A stretch of 11,436 nt of DNA from JBLFWJ01 sp047611425 (GTDB taxonomy: Bacteria; Bacteroidota; Bacteroidia; UBA10329): contig JBLFWJ010000111.1 of NCBI GenBank assembly GCA_047611425.1, positions 1 to 11,436 on the forward strand, read 5' to 3'. The position numbers and the translations under genes were made by a program. The notes beneath the pieces are model-generated. The model ran no database searches. It saw only the letters and a list, made by a program, of their open reading frames with translations, and was not told where the DNA came from. Of this stretch, positions 1 to 6,711 are shown in pieces. The stretch's first letter is position 1; every line of letters starts with the position of its first letter.

Positions 1-247
1 GATTAAGAAGCAATTTTCGCTCGGCTTTTGGTTCATGATTCCAAACTGTTCCATGTCCATAAATGCCGATGTGCATATTGCGGATATAAAGCTCATCACC
101 CGTAAAAGAACAGAATGCGTCATTCAGATTTACATCCTTGACGCGAATGGATTTAATCTCTGTTCCAGTCAGTTTTACCCCAGCTGTGAATTTATCCAAA
201 AACGTGAATTCGTGAGACGCCTTGCGATTTTTAGTGATGATTTCCAT
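1..247 (-). CDS. smpB: SsrA-binding protein SmpB, N-terminal 82 residues (runs off the left edge)
   Basis: SmpB binds tmRNA (SsrA) and carries it to stalled ribosomes for trans-translation; it acts in the cytoplasm. I translated the minus strand by hand from an ATG at 247-245. It stays open to the window edge and starts MEIITKNRKASHEF, with LTGTEIKSIR at residues 26-35 and HEPKAERKLLLN at 71-82. These match the conserved SmpB segments NRKA.H, L.GTEVKS.R and the P...RKLLL stretch. About half of the usual ~150 residues is present; the C-terminal tail that enters the decoding centre lies outside the window. The start codon is two bases past the rel stop, so the two genes are probably cotranscribed and translationally coupled. 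I see no strong Shine-Dalgarno. The identification is firm; only the extent is unknown. Confidence 0.93.
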   Translation of the reverse strand, partial: MEIITKNRKASHEFTFLDKFTAGVKLTGTEIKSIRVKDVNLNDAFCSFTGDELYIRNMHIGIYGHGTVWNHEPKAERKLLLN

Positions 248-249
248 GT

Positions 250-2499
250 CTACTTGCTCTCTACGTCAACTCGTTTAATAGACTTGATGCCTTTCACTTC
301 TTCGAGTCTTTCAATAAGGTTTTTCAGATGCATAACGCCTTCCACCATCACCCGAATATTCCCTTCAAAAACCCCGGCATTACTATCAAATGCAATGCTT
401 TTCATATTGACATTTAGATCCTTAGAGATGATTTTCGTTATGGAGCTTACCAGCCCAACATCATCAAGTCCTTTGATTTCAATATCCGTTTCAAATGATG
501 TGACTTGCTCTCGATCTGCCCACTGCGCATCGATAATTCGATACGCATAATTGCTTCTCAGATTGATTGCATTCGGACAATTGGTTCGGTGAACCTTAAT
601 GCCATCATTGATGGTGACGTAACCGAAAATCTTATCTCCTGGAATTGGATTACAACATGGTGACAGCTTGAAGTCTATCTTTTGACTAGCATCACCGATT
701 ACAATTCTATCACCTTTTTTCGGTGCAGGTTGATGCGGTTTTTCCTCCTCTGGCTTCTCAACGATTTCGCCTGTCTTAGGATTGATCCGATCACGGATAT
801 ACCGATAAACTCTAGTGGCAGCAGTGGAACCTTCAATGAACGCTCGCACCTCTTTGAATTCGATTGACTTGTGTGCAAATTTCACAAACAGATCCTGGCT
901 GGTCTGTAATTTGAAATGTTTTGTAAGCTGTTCCGTGAGTTCATGATCAAGCTTGCGCTTAAGCACTTTCAACTTCCGTTCAAGTATTTCACGGCCTTCG
1001 GAAGCTTCTTTACGAACCTCTTCTTTCAGCGATTGTCGAACCTTGGATTTGGCCTTAGCCGTAACAACAAAATTTAACCAGTCCTTTTTGGGGTGTTGTT
1101 TTGCTGAGGTTATAACTTCTAGTTGATCACCGCTTTTCAGCACATAGCTAAGTGGCACTAAGTTTCCGTCCACCTTGGCGCCCATACATCTAAACCCAAC
1201 TTCGGTGTGAATATCAAAGGCGAAATCCAATGCTGTGGATCCAGCAGGTAAGGTTCTCAGTTCACCTTTTGGGGTAAACACAAAGATTTCTTCTGCAAGT
1301 AAATTCTCCTTGAATTCGTTTATGAAATCAAGCGAATTTGGATCTGGACTTTCAAGTACTTCTCTCACTTTTCCGAGCCAATCATCTAGATTGTTCTCCT
1401 CATCACCAGAACCTTTATATTTCCAATGTGCGGCAAGACCTTTCTCGGCAATGTCGTCCATTCGGGAAGTTCGAATCTGCACTTCAACCCATTTTCCTTG
1501 ATGACTCATTACAGTTGTGTGCAATGATTCGTACCCATTCGATTTTGGATTGGAAATCCAATCTCTCAATCGGTCGGGGTAAGGTCTGTAGGCATCGCTG
1601 ACGATGGAATATGCTTTCCAGCAATCTCCTTTTTCGTTTTCCCGTTCGCTGTTAATGATTATTCTAATCGCAAAAATGTCGTAGATCTCATCAAGATCCA
1701 CGTTTTGCTTTTTCATTTTCTCCGCAATCGAAAAGACCGATTTTGGCCGACCCTTGATGTCGAAATCCAATCCAGATTCTGTCAGCTTTTCAATGATCGG
1801 CAGACTGAATTTATTGATGAAACGAGTGCGCTTTCGCTGAGATTGTTGAAGGCCATCAGCAATTTCTTTATGCAGTTCTGGCTCTAAATATTTAAAACTT
1901 AAATCCTCAAGCTCAGATTTAATCTGATACAAACCAAGTCTGTGTGCCAGTGGTGCGTATAGATACATGGTTTCGGAAGCAATCTTTAGTTGCTTGTCGC
2001 GCCTCATGCTTTCCAACGTTCGCATGTTGTGCAAGCGGTCGGCTAGTTTGATCAGAATCACTCGAATGTCGCTGCTCATGGTCAGCAACATCTTCCTAAA
2101 GTTCTCTGTCTGAAGGCTGCTTTCGCCTTCCATGTTCATGACGGTGCTAAGCTTTGTCAATCCATCGATGATCAATGCAACACGATCACCAAATAGGTAA
2201 CGCATATCTTCAATCGTTAGATCCGAGTCTTCAACCGTGTCGTGCAACAGGCCGCATACGATAGACTTTGCTCCCAATCCTATTTCGGTGGTTACAATTT
2301 CCGCAACTGCTATAGGGTGGAAGATGTAAGGCTCGCCAGACTTTCTGCGCATGTCTTTGTGGGCATCCAAGGCAACATCAAATGCCTTCCGAACAAGCTT
2401 TAGGTCACCCTTTGCGCCATGGCGTTTGGCCGACCTCAAAAGCCTTCTATACGCTTTTAGAATCTCCTTTTTCTCCTCTTCAAGATCTATCTCTGCCAT
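250..2499 (-). CDS. relA: bifunctional (p)ppGpp synthetase/hydrolase (RelA/SpoT family)
   Basis: A long RSH enzyme that makes (p)ppGpp from ATP and GTP/GDP and hydrolyses it, controlling the stringent response. In numbering from the ATG at 2499 (749 aa) it has: an HD hydrolase domain with H61, HDTVED at 86-91 and DRLHNMRT at 154-161; a synthetase domain with GRPK at 250-253, NGYESLHT at 321-328, EVQIRT at 339-344 and AAHWKYK near 356-362; a TGS domain at about 404-465; a conserved Cys region with SPCC ending at 616 and HRTNC at 637-641; and a C-terminal ACT domain at about 671-749. Both active sites look intact, so I infer a bifunctional Rel. A GTG at 2514 would add five residues. I prefer the ATG because GGAG lies 9 nt before it and a TAACTTTG promoter element at 2516-2523 would put transcription start at or past the GTG. 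smpB follows after two bases. Confidence 0.96.
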   Translation of the reverse strand: MAEIDLEEEKKEILKAYRRLLRSAKRHGAKGDLKLVRKAFDVALDAHKDMRRKSGEPYIFHPIAVAEIVTTEIGLGAKSIVCGLLHDTVEDSDLTIEDMRYLFGDRVALIIDGLTKLSTVMNMEGESSLQTENFRKMLLTMSSDIRVILIKLADRLHNMRTLESMRRDKQLKIASETMYLYAPLAHRLGLYQIKSELEDLSFKYLEPELHKEIADGLQQSQRKRTRFINKFSLPIIEKLTESGLDFDIKGRPKSVFSIAEKMKKQNVDLDEIYDIFAIRIIINSERENEKGDCWKAYSIVSDAYRPYPDRLRDWISNPKSNGYESLHTTVMSHQGKWVEVQIRTSRMDDIAEKGLAAHWKYKGSGDEENNLDDWLGKVREVLESPDPNSLDFINEFKENLLAEEIFVFTPKGELRTLPAGSTALDFAFDIHTEVGFRCMGAKVDGNLVPLSYVLKSGDQLEVITSAKQHPKKDWLNFVVTAKAKSKVRQSLKEEVRKEASEGREILERKLKVLKRKLDHELTEQLTKHFKLQTSQDLFVKFAHKSIEFKEVRAFIEGSTAATRVYRYIRDRINPKTGEIVEKPEEEKPHQPAPKKGDRIVIGDASQKIDFKLSPCCNPIPGDKIFGYVTINDGIKVHRTNCPNAINLRSNYAYRIIDAQWADREQVTSFETDIEIKGLDDVGLVSSITKIISKDLNVNMKSIAFDSNAGVFEGNIRVMVEGVMHLKNLIERLEEVKGIKSIKRVDVESK

Positions 2500-2515
2500 T
2501 ACAATTGTCTCCACA

Positions 2516-2523
2516 CAAAGTTA
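2516..2523 (-). promoter_or_regulatory. likely -7 promoter element of the rel-smpB transcript
   Basis: On the minus strand this reads TAACTTTG, an exact match to the Bacteroidetes sigma-factor -7 consensus TAnnTTTG. Transcription would start a few bases downstream, near 2510, giving a leader of roughly ten bases before the ATG at 2499. I found no clear TTG at the -33 distance, so the call rests on one box and its position. Confidence 0.5.
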
Positions 2524-2602
2524 CTTAACAGGCCAGTTAGAATAGCCTTTAAGCGCAATCAATTTTTCTAAAATTTAAAAGAGGCTCTGTAAATGACCTG
2601 AG

Positions 2603-2989
2603 CTACCTCGTCAATTCAATTCCCCACCAGTTGTCATTCAATAGTAATGGGGCATTGGCATCAAAGCCATGCTTTTCGGCTACGTGCTTAATCGTATGCT
2701 CGTTAAGGTCGGTTGCTTTAGCGGGCTTATTCGGCCAGGAAATCCATACAGACCCATCATTATGAACTTTTTCCGAAGCATGTGGAACAAGGTTTCGGAC
2801 ATCATTTAAGTTGGTAACGAAAAGGTGGGCCATGCTTAGGTCACCGACTTTCAAAGACCAATTCTTGAATTCAGGACAATCCGACCCTATCAATTCGTAA
2901 TAATCTTCCGGGCAATTAACAATCGCAACCTTACGATTGCAGTCTATACCTAGAATCTGCCAAAGTTTAATGGTGGTTTGGGATTCCAT
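2603..2989 (-). CDS. DUF3052-like small protein of unknown function
   Basis: A complete 128-residue cytoplasmic protein with no signal peptide or membrane segment. Its layout matches my knowledge of the DUF3052 family: an N-terminal LWQILGIDCNRKVAIVNCP (residues 9-27) like the family's 'LG++.G.+V.++N.P'; a central MAHLFVTNLNDVRNLVP at 53-69; then DGSVWISWPNKPAKATDLNE at 78-97, the family's signature 'DG.+W+.WPKK.....TDL'; and a terminal NDNWWGIELTR at 118-128, like 'D+.WSG++'. The role of the family is not known to me. The fold suggests a methyltransferase-like Rossmann core without an obvious cofactor motif, which is an inference. The gene lies 73 nt after the lipoprotein gene and 104 nt before rel on the same strand. 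It could be the end of the ruvX operon or have its own promoter; a small inverted repeat (2997-3016) lies just before its ATG. Confidence 0.8.
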   Translation of the reverse strand: MESQTTIKLWQILGIDCNRKVAIVNCPEDYYELIGSDCPEFKNWSLKVGDLSMAHLFVTNLNDVRNLVPHASEKVHNDGSVWISWPNKPAKATDLNEHTIKHVAEKHGFDANAPLLLNDNWWGIELTR

Positions 2990-2996
2990 GAGCGCA

Positions 2997-3016
2997 TGAA
3001 TCTACAAAAAGATTCA
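2997..3016. repeat. 7-bp perfect inverted repeat before the DUF3052-like gene
   Basis: TGAATCT (2997-3003) and AGATTCA (3010-3016) are perfect inverted copies with a 6-nt A-rich spacer, ending 8 nt before the ATG of the DUF3052-like gene. It could be a protein-binding site or an RNA hairpin near the start codon. No T-run follows on the minus strand, so it is not a standard intrinsic terminator. Confidence 0.35.
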
Positions 3017-3062
3017 AAAAATAAGATGAAATTATGAGAGAAGTATCTCGAATGAACAGTGT

Positions 3063-3611
3063 TTAGCTAGCAGTTCCTCCTTTGAGCCTTGCTAGGAGTT
3101 CTTCATCACTCAAACCCAACATATCAATGCTCATTTGGGCATCATCAGAAAGCTCGTGATCTGGGTGTGCCGTGAGGAATTCCAGATAGAACCGCTTTGC
3201 CAAAACTTGATCAGCCAAAACTGATTCAGCGACAAACCCTTTCAAAAACCTCGCTGTTGCTGATCTTTCACTTCCAGGAAACCTAGAATGAACCTCCTTG
3301 AATTCAATTATTGCTTTATTGCCGTGTTTTGCATTCATGTACAATTCGCCTGCTCTGAAAAGCAAGTCGGCACTTGCACTATCGGTCGGATTTTCTTTTG
3401 CCTTGTCAGAGTAAAGGGCCGCAAGTTCAATAGCAATCGACACATTCAGGACTTGTGCCGTGTCCGAGTAAACGATTGCTTCTAGTTCTGAAATGCGTTG
3501 CTCAGGATCTTTCTGAACCTGATCATGGTGCTTTTCCTGTTCGTTTTGAGGATTCTCAGATCCACAGGAAATCAGACCAAAGGCAAATGTTAAGTAGAGT
3601 AGGTGCTTCAT
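3063..3611 (-). CDS. TPR-like lipoprotein
   Basis: A 182-residue predicted lipoprotein. The N-terminus MKHLLYLTFAFGLISCGSEN has a short positive start, a hydrophobic stretch and a lipobox LISC with the acylated Cys at position 16. Residues 17-35 are polar and charged, a typical linker. From about 52 the protein is helical, with two TPR-like units: roughly 80-113 (ADLLFRAGELYMNAK..KAIIEF) and 117-150 (RSATARFLKGFVAES...AKRFYLEFLTAHP). This resembles the BamD/YbgF-like lipoproteins of Bacteroidetes, but it is shorter than BamD (usually about 245 aa or more) and I would not assign it to the Bam complex. Its ATG overlaps the def stop by 4 nt (ATGA), so it is translated with ruvX and def. I infer an envelope scaffold role. 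Exact function unknown. Confidence 0.85.
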   Translation of the reverse strand: MKHLLYLTFAFGLISCGSENPQNEQEKHHDQVQKDPEQRISELEAIVYSDTAQVLNVSIAIELAALYSDKAKENPTDSASADLLFRAGELYMNAKHGNKAIIEFKEVHSRFPGSERSATARFLKGFVAESVLADQVLAKRFYLEFLTAHPDHELSDDAQMSIDMLGLSDEELLARLKGGTAS

Positions 3612-4186
3612 TTTTTTCGAATTGGGAATCTCATTTTATAGGTCACGTCCACGATACCATTTTCAATATCCTTCAATTTCCCTTTTACCATTCTCTTTCT
3701 GAAACCCGAAATATGGTCTGTGAAAAGTATGCCTTCAATGTGATCATACTCATGTTGAATAACTCGAGCAATAATACCATCATATTCTTCCTCTATCAAA
3801 TTCCACTCTTGATCATAGTATTCGATTGTCACGTTTGGCTTACGATCAACATCTTCCCGAATTCCAGGAATGCTCAGGCATCCTTCATTGAATGTCCATT
3901 CTTTACCCGACTCTTCATGGATAATTGGATTGATAAAAACCTTTATGAATCCATCTAGTTCAGGATATTCTTCTGCAAAAGGCGAAGCATCTAAGATGAA
4001 TAGGCGGATTGGTAAACCAATCTGTGGAGCTGCCAATCCTACTCCGCTCGCGTCTTCCATTGTGGCGAACATCGTTTCGATTAACTTATCTAGTTCTGGG
4101 TAGTCCTTTTCGATTTCCTCCGTTTCCTGTCGAAGAACAGGATCACCGAATGGAACGATGGGCATTATCTTGATCTTTGCACTCAT
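3608..4186 (-). CDS. def: peptide deformylase
   Basis: Removes the formyl group from the N-terminal methionine of new proteins; a cytoplasmic metalloenzyme (usually Fe2+). All three family motifs are present in the 192-residue protein: motif I GVGLAAPQ at 48-55; motif II EGCLS at 101-105 with metal ligand C103; and motif III HEYDH at 145-149 with ligands H145 and H149 and catalytic E146. Length is normal for the family (~165-195). The start is set by the ATGA overlap with ruvX; an internal Met8 (MPIVPFGDPVLR) would also fit the usual beginning of Def proteins, but it would lose the coupling. It is the middle gene of the ruvX-def-lipoprotein operon. No formyltransferase gene (fmt), a common neighbour in other bacteria, is seen here. 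Confidence 0.96.
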   Translation of the reverse strand: MSAKIKIMPIVPFGDPVLRQETEEIEKDYPELDKLIETMFATMEDASGVGLAAPQIGLPIRLFILDASPFAEEYPELDGFIKVFINPIIHEESGKEWTFNEGCLSIPGIREDVDRKPNVTIEYYDQEWNLIEEEYDGIIARVIQHEYDHIEGILFTDHISGFRKRMVKGKLKDIENGIVDVTYKMRFPIRKK

Positions 4187-4602
4187 AACGTACTCTTTTG
4201 TTGCATATAAGATTGAAGAATGATGGTTGCAGATATCATATCAACCGTCTCTTTCTTCTGTCTGTCTTTCTTTTTCAAACCCCCAGCCAGCATGGTTTGT
4301 TTTGCCATTTTGGAAGTGAATCGCTCATCAACTTTAACCAAAGTGATGGTGGGATATTCACGTTTCAATCGACCAACCAAATGATTCACCATTTCGGTAG
4401 AATCGGTGTAAGTATTATCCAAGTTCTTTGGGTAGCCTACCACGAAACACTCTACTTCGTTTTCATTGGTGTACTTCTTCAAATACTCCGAAAGATCTGA
4501 TGTGTCAACGGTTGTGAGGCCTGTAGCAATAATCTGCAATGGATCCGTCACCGCCAACCCAGTTCGCTTCTTGCCTGGGTCTATTGACATTATCCTTCCC
4601 AT
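4183..4602 (-). CDS. ruvX: RuvX/YqgF family nuclease (pre-16S rRNA processing)
   Basis: A 139-residue RNase H-fold protein of the YqgF family, which matures the 5' end of 16S rRNA in E. coli and was earlier called a putative Holliday junction resolvase. The start MGRIMSIDPGKKRTGLAVTD holds the first catalytic Asp (D8) in the SIDPG..R.G.A.SD signature. VVGYPKNLDNT (54-64) matches the conserved 'VGLP..++G' strand. VDERFTSKMA (91-100) carries the second acidic residue, E93. DMISATIILQSYM (121-133) carries the third, D121. All catalytic acids are present and length is normal. It is the first gene of an operon with def and the lipoprotein (4-nt overlaps). A TATCTTTG promoter element lies 35 nt upstream of its ATG. 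Confidence 0.95.
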   Translation of the reverse strand: MGRIMSIDPGKKRTGLAVTDPLQIIATGLTTVDTSDLSEYLKKYTNENEVECFVVGYPKNLDNTYTDSTEMVNHLVGRLKREYPTITLVKVDERFTSKMAKQTMLAGGLKKKDRQKKETVDMISATIILQSYMQQKSTL

Positions 4603-4636
4603 CTAAAAATCTCTGTGATGCTGTGGTTTTGAGCCG

Positions 4637-4644
4637 CAAAGATA
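4637..4644 (-). promoter_or_regulatory. likely -7 promoter element of the ruvX-def-lipoprotein operon
   Basis: The minus strand reads TATCTTTG followed by CGGC, an exact TAnnTTTG box. TTG copies lie upstream on the same strand at 4663-4665 (18-nt spacer) and 4668-4670 (23-nt spacer), suitable as -33 elements. The leader would be about 30 nt. It stands back to back with the dapD box at 4648-4655. Confidence 0.65.
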
Positions 4645-4647
4645 GGG

Positions 4648-4655
4648 TAACTTTG
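4648..4655 (+). promoter_or_regulatory. likely -7 promoter element of the dapD operon
   Basis: Plus strand TAACTTTG is an exact match to TAnnTTTG. A TTG at 4629-4631 is a possible -33 box, with a rather short 16-nt spacer. The leader to the dapD ATG would be about 75 nt. The box is only 3 bp from the divergent ruvX box. Confidence 0.5.
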
Positions 4656-4737
4656 CACCCTTCAATTCAATTTTGAGAAGTGTATAAATGCCGGTTTTCA
4701 ATTTGGTTTTCCTCAATCTTGAACAAATTTGAAATCA

Positions 4738-5553
4738 ATGAATGATCTTTTAAAATCGATAGAAGACGCTTGGGAAAATCGTGATTTGCTTAAAAATGCA
4801 GACACGCAGGAATCGATCCGTGAGGTTTTGAGCCTTTTGGATCGAGGTCAAATACGGGTTGCTGAACCGACAGACGATGGTTGGAAAGTGAACGAGTGGA
4901 TCAAAAAGGCCGTCATTCTGTACTTCCCAATTCAGAAGATGGAAACGATTGAAGTGGGCCCGTTCGAGTTTCACGATAAAATCGCAATCAAGACTGGGCA
5001 TGCCGAAGCAGGGGTTAGAGTTGTGCCTCATGCAATTGCGCGTTACGGTTCCTTTTTAGAGTCCGGTGTAATCATGATGCCTTCCTATGTGAATATTGGA
5101 GCCTACGTTGGGGCTGGATCAATGGTGGATACTTGGGCTACGGTTGGTAGTTGTGCTCAAATTGGATCTGATGTTCACCTAAGCGGTGGCGTTGGTATTG
5201 GAGGTGTTCTAGAGCCTATTCAAGCAGCACCTGTGATTATTGAGGATGGCGCATTTTTGGGTTCTCGGTCAATTGTGGTTGAAGGGGTGAAGATTGGAAA
5301 GGAAGCGGTGTTGGGAGCAAATGTGGTTCTGACTATGTCGACAAGAATCATTGATGTAACAGGAGATTTACCAATAGAAACAAAGGGTGAAATTCCACCA
5401 AGATCAGTTGTGATTCCAGGAACATACCCTAAGGAATTCCCAGCGGGAACCTATAATGTTCCTTGTGCTTTGATAATTGGAAAGCGAAAGGAGAGCACAG
5501 ATAAAAAGACTTCGCTTAATGATGCCTTGAGGGATCACAGTGTAGCTGTTTGA
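4738..5553 (+). CDS. dapD: 2,3,4,5-tetrahydropyridine-2,6-dicarboxylate N-succinyltransferase
   Basis: Transfers succinyl from succinyl-CoA to tetrahydrodipicolinate in the succinylase branch of lysine/meso-diaminopimelate synthesis; a cytoplasmic trimer with a left-handed beta-helix. The 271-residue protein begins MNDLLKSIEDAWENRDLL, the usual helical start. The segment VRVVPHAIARYGSFLESGVI (about 94-113) and then MMPSYVNIGAYVGAGSMVDTW, SDVHLSGGVGIGGVLEP and IIEDGAFLGSRSIVVEGVKIG give the hexapeptide-repeat body and the DapD signature. Length is right for the family (~270-275). A TTG at 4729 would add three residues, but the ATG at 4738 fits the family better. The next gene starts 3 nt after the stop, so dapD probably leads a dapD-GT4-cca operon. 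A 14-codon upstream frame lies in its leader. Confidence 0.96.
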   Translation: MNDLLKSIEDAWENRDLLKNADTQESIREVLSLLDRGQIRVAEPTDDGWKVNEWIKKAVILYFPIQKMETIEVGPFEFHDKIAIKTGHAEAGVRVVPHAIARYGSFLESGVIMMPSYVNIGAYVGAGSMVDTWATVGSCAQIGSDVHLSGGVGIGGVLEPIQAAPVIIEDGAFLGSRSIVVEGVKIGKEAVLGANVVLTMSTRIIDVTGDLPIETKGEIPPRSVVIPGTYPKEFPAGTYNVPCALIIGKRKESTDKKTSLNDALRDHSVAV

Positions 5554-5556
5554 TCA

Positions 5557-6702
5557 ATGAAAATTGGATTCGATGCGAAACGAGCTTTCCTGAACCGCAC
5601 TGGTTTGGGCAACTACAGCCGTGGCGTTATCGAAATGTTGCAGAAGGAGCCGGAGGTGAATTCTCTGGTGTTGTACACGCCAAAGTTGTCTAACGAAATT
5701 CTTTCGCAAGAAAATTTGAGTTCTGATTTAATTGAAGTAAAGACACCACCAGCCTTGCTGAGTGGCCCGTTAAGCTCCACTTGGAGGTCGAATTTCGTTA
5801 CTGATCAGATTAAGAAGGATGGCCTGGATCTTTATCACGGATTGAGCAATGAACTTCCAAAAGGAATTGAGAATACGGGCATTCCAAGTGTGGTAACGAT
5901 ACACGATTTGATTTTTCTTCATTACCCAGAATACTACAAACTCATTGATCGAAAGATTTACGAGACCAAGGTGAAACACGCTTGTGATGTTGCCACAAGA
6001 ATCATTGCTACGAGTGAGCAGACAGCTGATGATTTAGTCAGCTCCTTAGATGTGAATCGTGCAAAGATTAGTGTGGTTTATCAGGGATGTGATATGCGTT
6101 TTTCCGAACCAGTTTTAGACGAAGATTTGATCAGAATCAAAGCGAAATTCAACCTGCCAGAACGATACATTCTGAGTGTTGGGACTGTGGAAGAAAGAAA
6201 GAATTCAAAGATTTTGGTAGAGGCTATTAAATCGCTGAATGTCAGGGATTTAAAACTAGTATTAGTTGGCCGTAAGACCAACTACTCAGACTTAGTATTG
6301 GAAACGGCCAAAACGTTGGGCCTGGAGAAACGAGTTATGATTTTGGACAAGGTGGATTTCGCTGATTTGCCAGCGGTTTACCAATTGGCAAGTGTCTTTG
6401 TTTTGCCATCCCTTATGGAAGGATTCGGTATTCCTGTTTTGGAAGCGATGAGCTCAAAAGTGCCAGTGATTGTGTCCAAAAACTCTTGCCTTGCCGAGGT
6501 GTGCGATAATGCCGGAATCCAGATTAATCCCAAAAAAACCGAGGAGATTGCAAGCGCCATTTCTTCTGTTTTGGAGGATGATTCAAGAAGACAAGAAATG
6601 ATTCGATTGGGGCATGAGCGAACACAACGATTTTCTGATGAGACAATCAGCAAGGATTTAATGCTGGTTTATCGACTTGCGCAAGCTGAATATCTAAAAT
6701 AG
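5557..6702 (+). CDS. GT4-family glycosyltransferase (GT-B fold)
   Basis: A 381-residue GT-B glycosyltransferase that moves a sugar from a nucleotide-sugar donor to an unknown acceptor, probably for an envelope glycan or glycolipid. The N-terminal half starts MKIGFDAKRAFLNRTGLGNYSRG, the usual 'G+GRY...' acceptor-domain loop, and includes SVVTIHDLIFLHYPEYY at 111-127. The C-terminal half has ILSVGTVEERKN at 205-216, with the conserved R214/K215 that contact the donor phosphates, and the E-x7-E motif EGFGIPVLE with E288 and E296. There is no signal peptide or membrane span, so it is cytosolic or peripheral. It lies 3 nt after dapD and 9 nt before the cca gene and is surely cotranscribed with them. 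No other polysaccharide genes are near, so donor and acceptor cannot be guessed. Family assignment is firm, substrate unknown. Confidence 0.92.
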   Translation: MKIGFDAKRAFLNRTGLGNYSRGVIEMLQKEPEVNSLVLYTPKLSNEILSQENLSSDLIEVKTPPALLSGPLSSTWRSNFVTDQIKKDGLDLYHGLSNELPKGIENTGIPSVVTIHDLIFLHYPEYYKLIDRKIYETKVKHACDVATRIIATSEQTADDLVSSLDVNRAKISVVYQGCDMRFSEPVLDEDLIRIKAKFNLPERYILSVGTVEERKNSKILVEAIKSLNVRDLKLVLVGRKTNYSDLVLETAKTLGLEKRVMILDKVDFADLPAVYQLASVFVLPSLMEGFGIPVLEAMSSKVPVIVSKNSCLAEVCDNAGIQINPKKTEEIASAISSVLEDDSRRQEMIRLGHERTQRFSDETISKDLMLVYRLAQAEYLK

Positions 6703-6711
6703 CTTTGTCGG

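Noticed and set aside
35..550. Plus-strand frame of 171 codons
   Set aside because: It lies opposite smpB and the 3' end of rel, both clearly coding on the minus strand, and its translation resembles no protein.
2530..2548. AGGCCA/TAGCCT imperfect hairpin upstream of rel as a terminator
   Set aside because: Stem is only 6 bp with one mismatch and no T-run follows on either useful side; it may be chance.
3455..3958. Plus-strand frame of 167 codons
   Set aside because: Antisense to the lipoprotein and def genes, whose motifs are complete; composition is that of a shadow frame.
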